From NCBI GenBank assembly GCA_036397995.1, contig DASWHX010000163.1:1-14791 (forward strand): a stretch of DNA of 14,791 nt. Reading direction: 5' to 3'. How positions within the stretch are numbered: position 1 is the first letter of the stretch; each line of letters begins with the position of its first letter. Below the pieces are notes generated by a model. The model saw only the letters and a list, made by a program, of their open reading frames with translations, did no database searches and was not told the origin of the DNA. Both the position numbers and the translations under genes were made by a program. The stretch is from DASWHX01 sp036397995. GTDB taxonomy: Bacteria > Bacteroidota > Bacteroidia > Cytophagales > Cyclobacteriaceae. Below, in pieces: positions 14,520 through 14,791 of this stretch.

Positions 14520-14791
14520 ATGAAGAAAATTTATCACATTCTCACAATGATGATTGCCGTGGCGGTTTTCGCGGCATGTTCATCTACAGCCAACACCGGT
14601 ACTACAACAGCCAAGAAGGAAAAAGATTACTCTAACCTGAGCTCTTTGGCCGATGTACTAAGAACAGTTGGGGGCATTCAGGTCTCAGGAGTAGGAAGCG
14701 ATGTTACTGTTTCCATCAGGGGTCAACAAACCATTATGCTAAATACCCAGCCCCTTTACGTTATTGACGGGTTGCCAATTGGAAATGACTA
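14520..14791 (+). CDS. Lipoprotein with TonB-receptor plug-like domain (5' part, runs off window)
   Basis: The ATG at 14520 opens a frame with no stop before the window edge, giving 90 residues; the last two bases (TA) could begin a Tyr codon or a stop. Residues 1-19 form a signal peptide with lipobox VFAAC (Cys20), followed by a Ser/Thr-rich linker (21-32). Then comes a plug-domain core: LADVLRTVGGIQVSG (43-57), VTVSIRGQQTIML (62-74) and QPLYVIDGLPIGND (77-90), as seen at the N-terminal end of SusC-like TonB-dependent receptors. Full receptors instead begin with a cleavable Sec signal, a carboxypeptidase-like domain and a TonB box; here a lipid anchor directly precedes the plug. It may be a stand-alone plug lipoprotein rather than a receptor, but the 3' end is needed to decide. 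Confidence 0.85.
   Translation, partial: MKKIYHILTMMIAVAVFAACSSTANTGTTTAKKEKDYSNLSSLADVLRTVGGIQVSGVGSDVTVSIRGQQTIMLNTQPLYVIDGLPIGND

Noticed and set aside
1..14791. CRISPR, transposon, phage or tRNA features
   Set aside because: I saw no spaced direct repeats, transposase or integrase motifs, inverted terminal repeats or cloverleaf sequences.

Overview
The window looks like a chromosomal segment from a member of the Bacteroidota, probably Cytophagales-like. The signs are an AT-leaning composition, several lipoproteins with short lipobox signal peptides, a SusC-type TonB plug motif (PLYVIDGLPI), few Shine-Dalgarno sequences, and candidate promoters of the Bacteroidota TTG / TAnnTTTG type. The lineage is inferred from style; no rRNA or marker gene is present. 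I saw no tRNA, rRNA, insertion sequence, phage gene or CRISPR array.

Region 1 (46-7631, minus strand) is a tightly packed eight-gene run, read from high to low coordinates. It encodes an NAD(P)/FAD-dependent oxidoreductase, a large membrane polyferredoxin of the NapH/NosR type, a family 2 glycosyltransferase of the dolichyl-phosphate-sugar synthase kind, a multi-spanning GT-C-like glycosyltransferase, a DUF2064 (TIGR04282-like) nucleotidyl/glycosyl transferase, a MOSC-domain protein, a SCO1/SenC lipoprotein, and a monohaem cytochrome c lipoprotein. Neighbours overlap or lie within 20 bases, so one transcript is likely. The run mixes transmembrane electron transfer, metal-centre and cytochrome functions on the outer face of the inner membrane, and lipid-linked sugar transfer. 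A few codons of a convergent plus-strand gene end at 49.

Region 2 (7790-11962, minus strand) is a four-gene unit: MeaB (the GTPase chaperone of B12-dependent methylmalonyl-CoA mutase), then a BtuF/FecB-type substrate-binding lipoprotein, a FecCD-type permease and its ATPase. The coupling to MeaB makes cobalamin the most attractive substrate, but sequence alone cannot exclude haem or a siderophore. The ATPase carries an unusual C-terminal extension, and the permease seems to start at a TTG directly after the stop codon of the binding protein.

Region 3 (12043-14305, plus strand) starts divergently from meaB across 80 bases. It holds a CHASE2 sensor membrane protein with no output domain and an exported FecR-domain-like protein with a helical, TPR-like tail, closed by a clear intrinsic terminator at 14279-14305. 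They look like an extracytoplasmic sensing pair with no visible cytoplasmic effector.

Region 4 (14306-14791) is a structured leader of about 210 bases followed by the start of a small lipoprotein that goes from its anchor almost directly into a TonB-receptor plug motif. The gene runs off the window. It is one of the more unusual items here, together with the mixed eight-gene redox/glycosylation operon.
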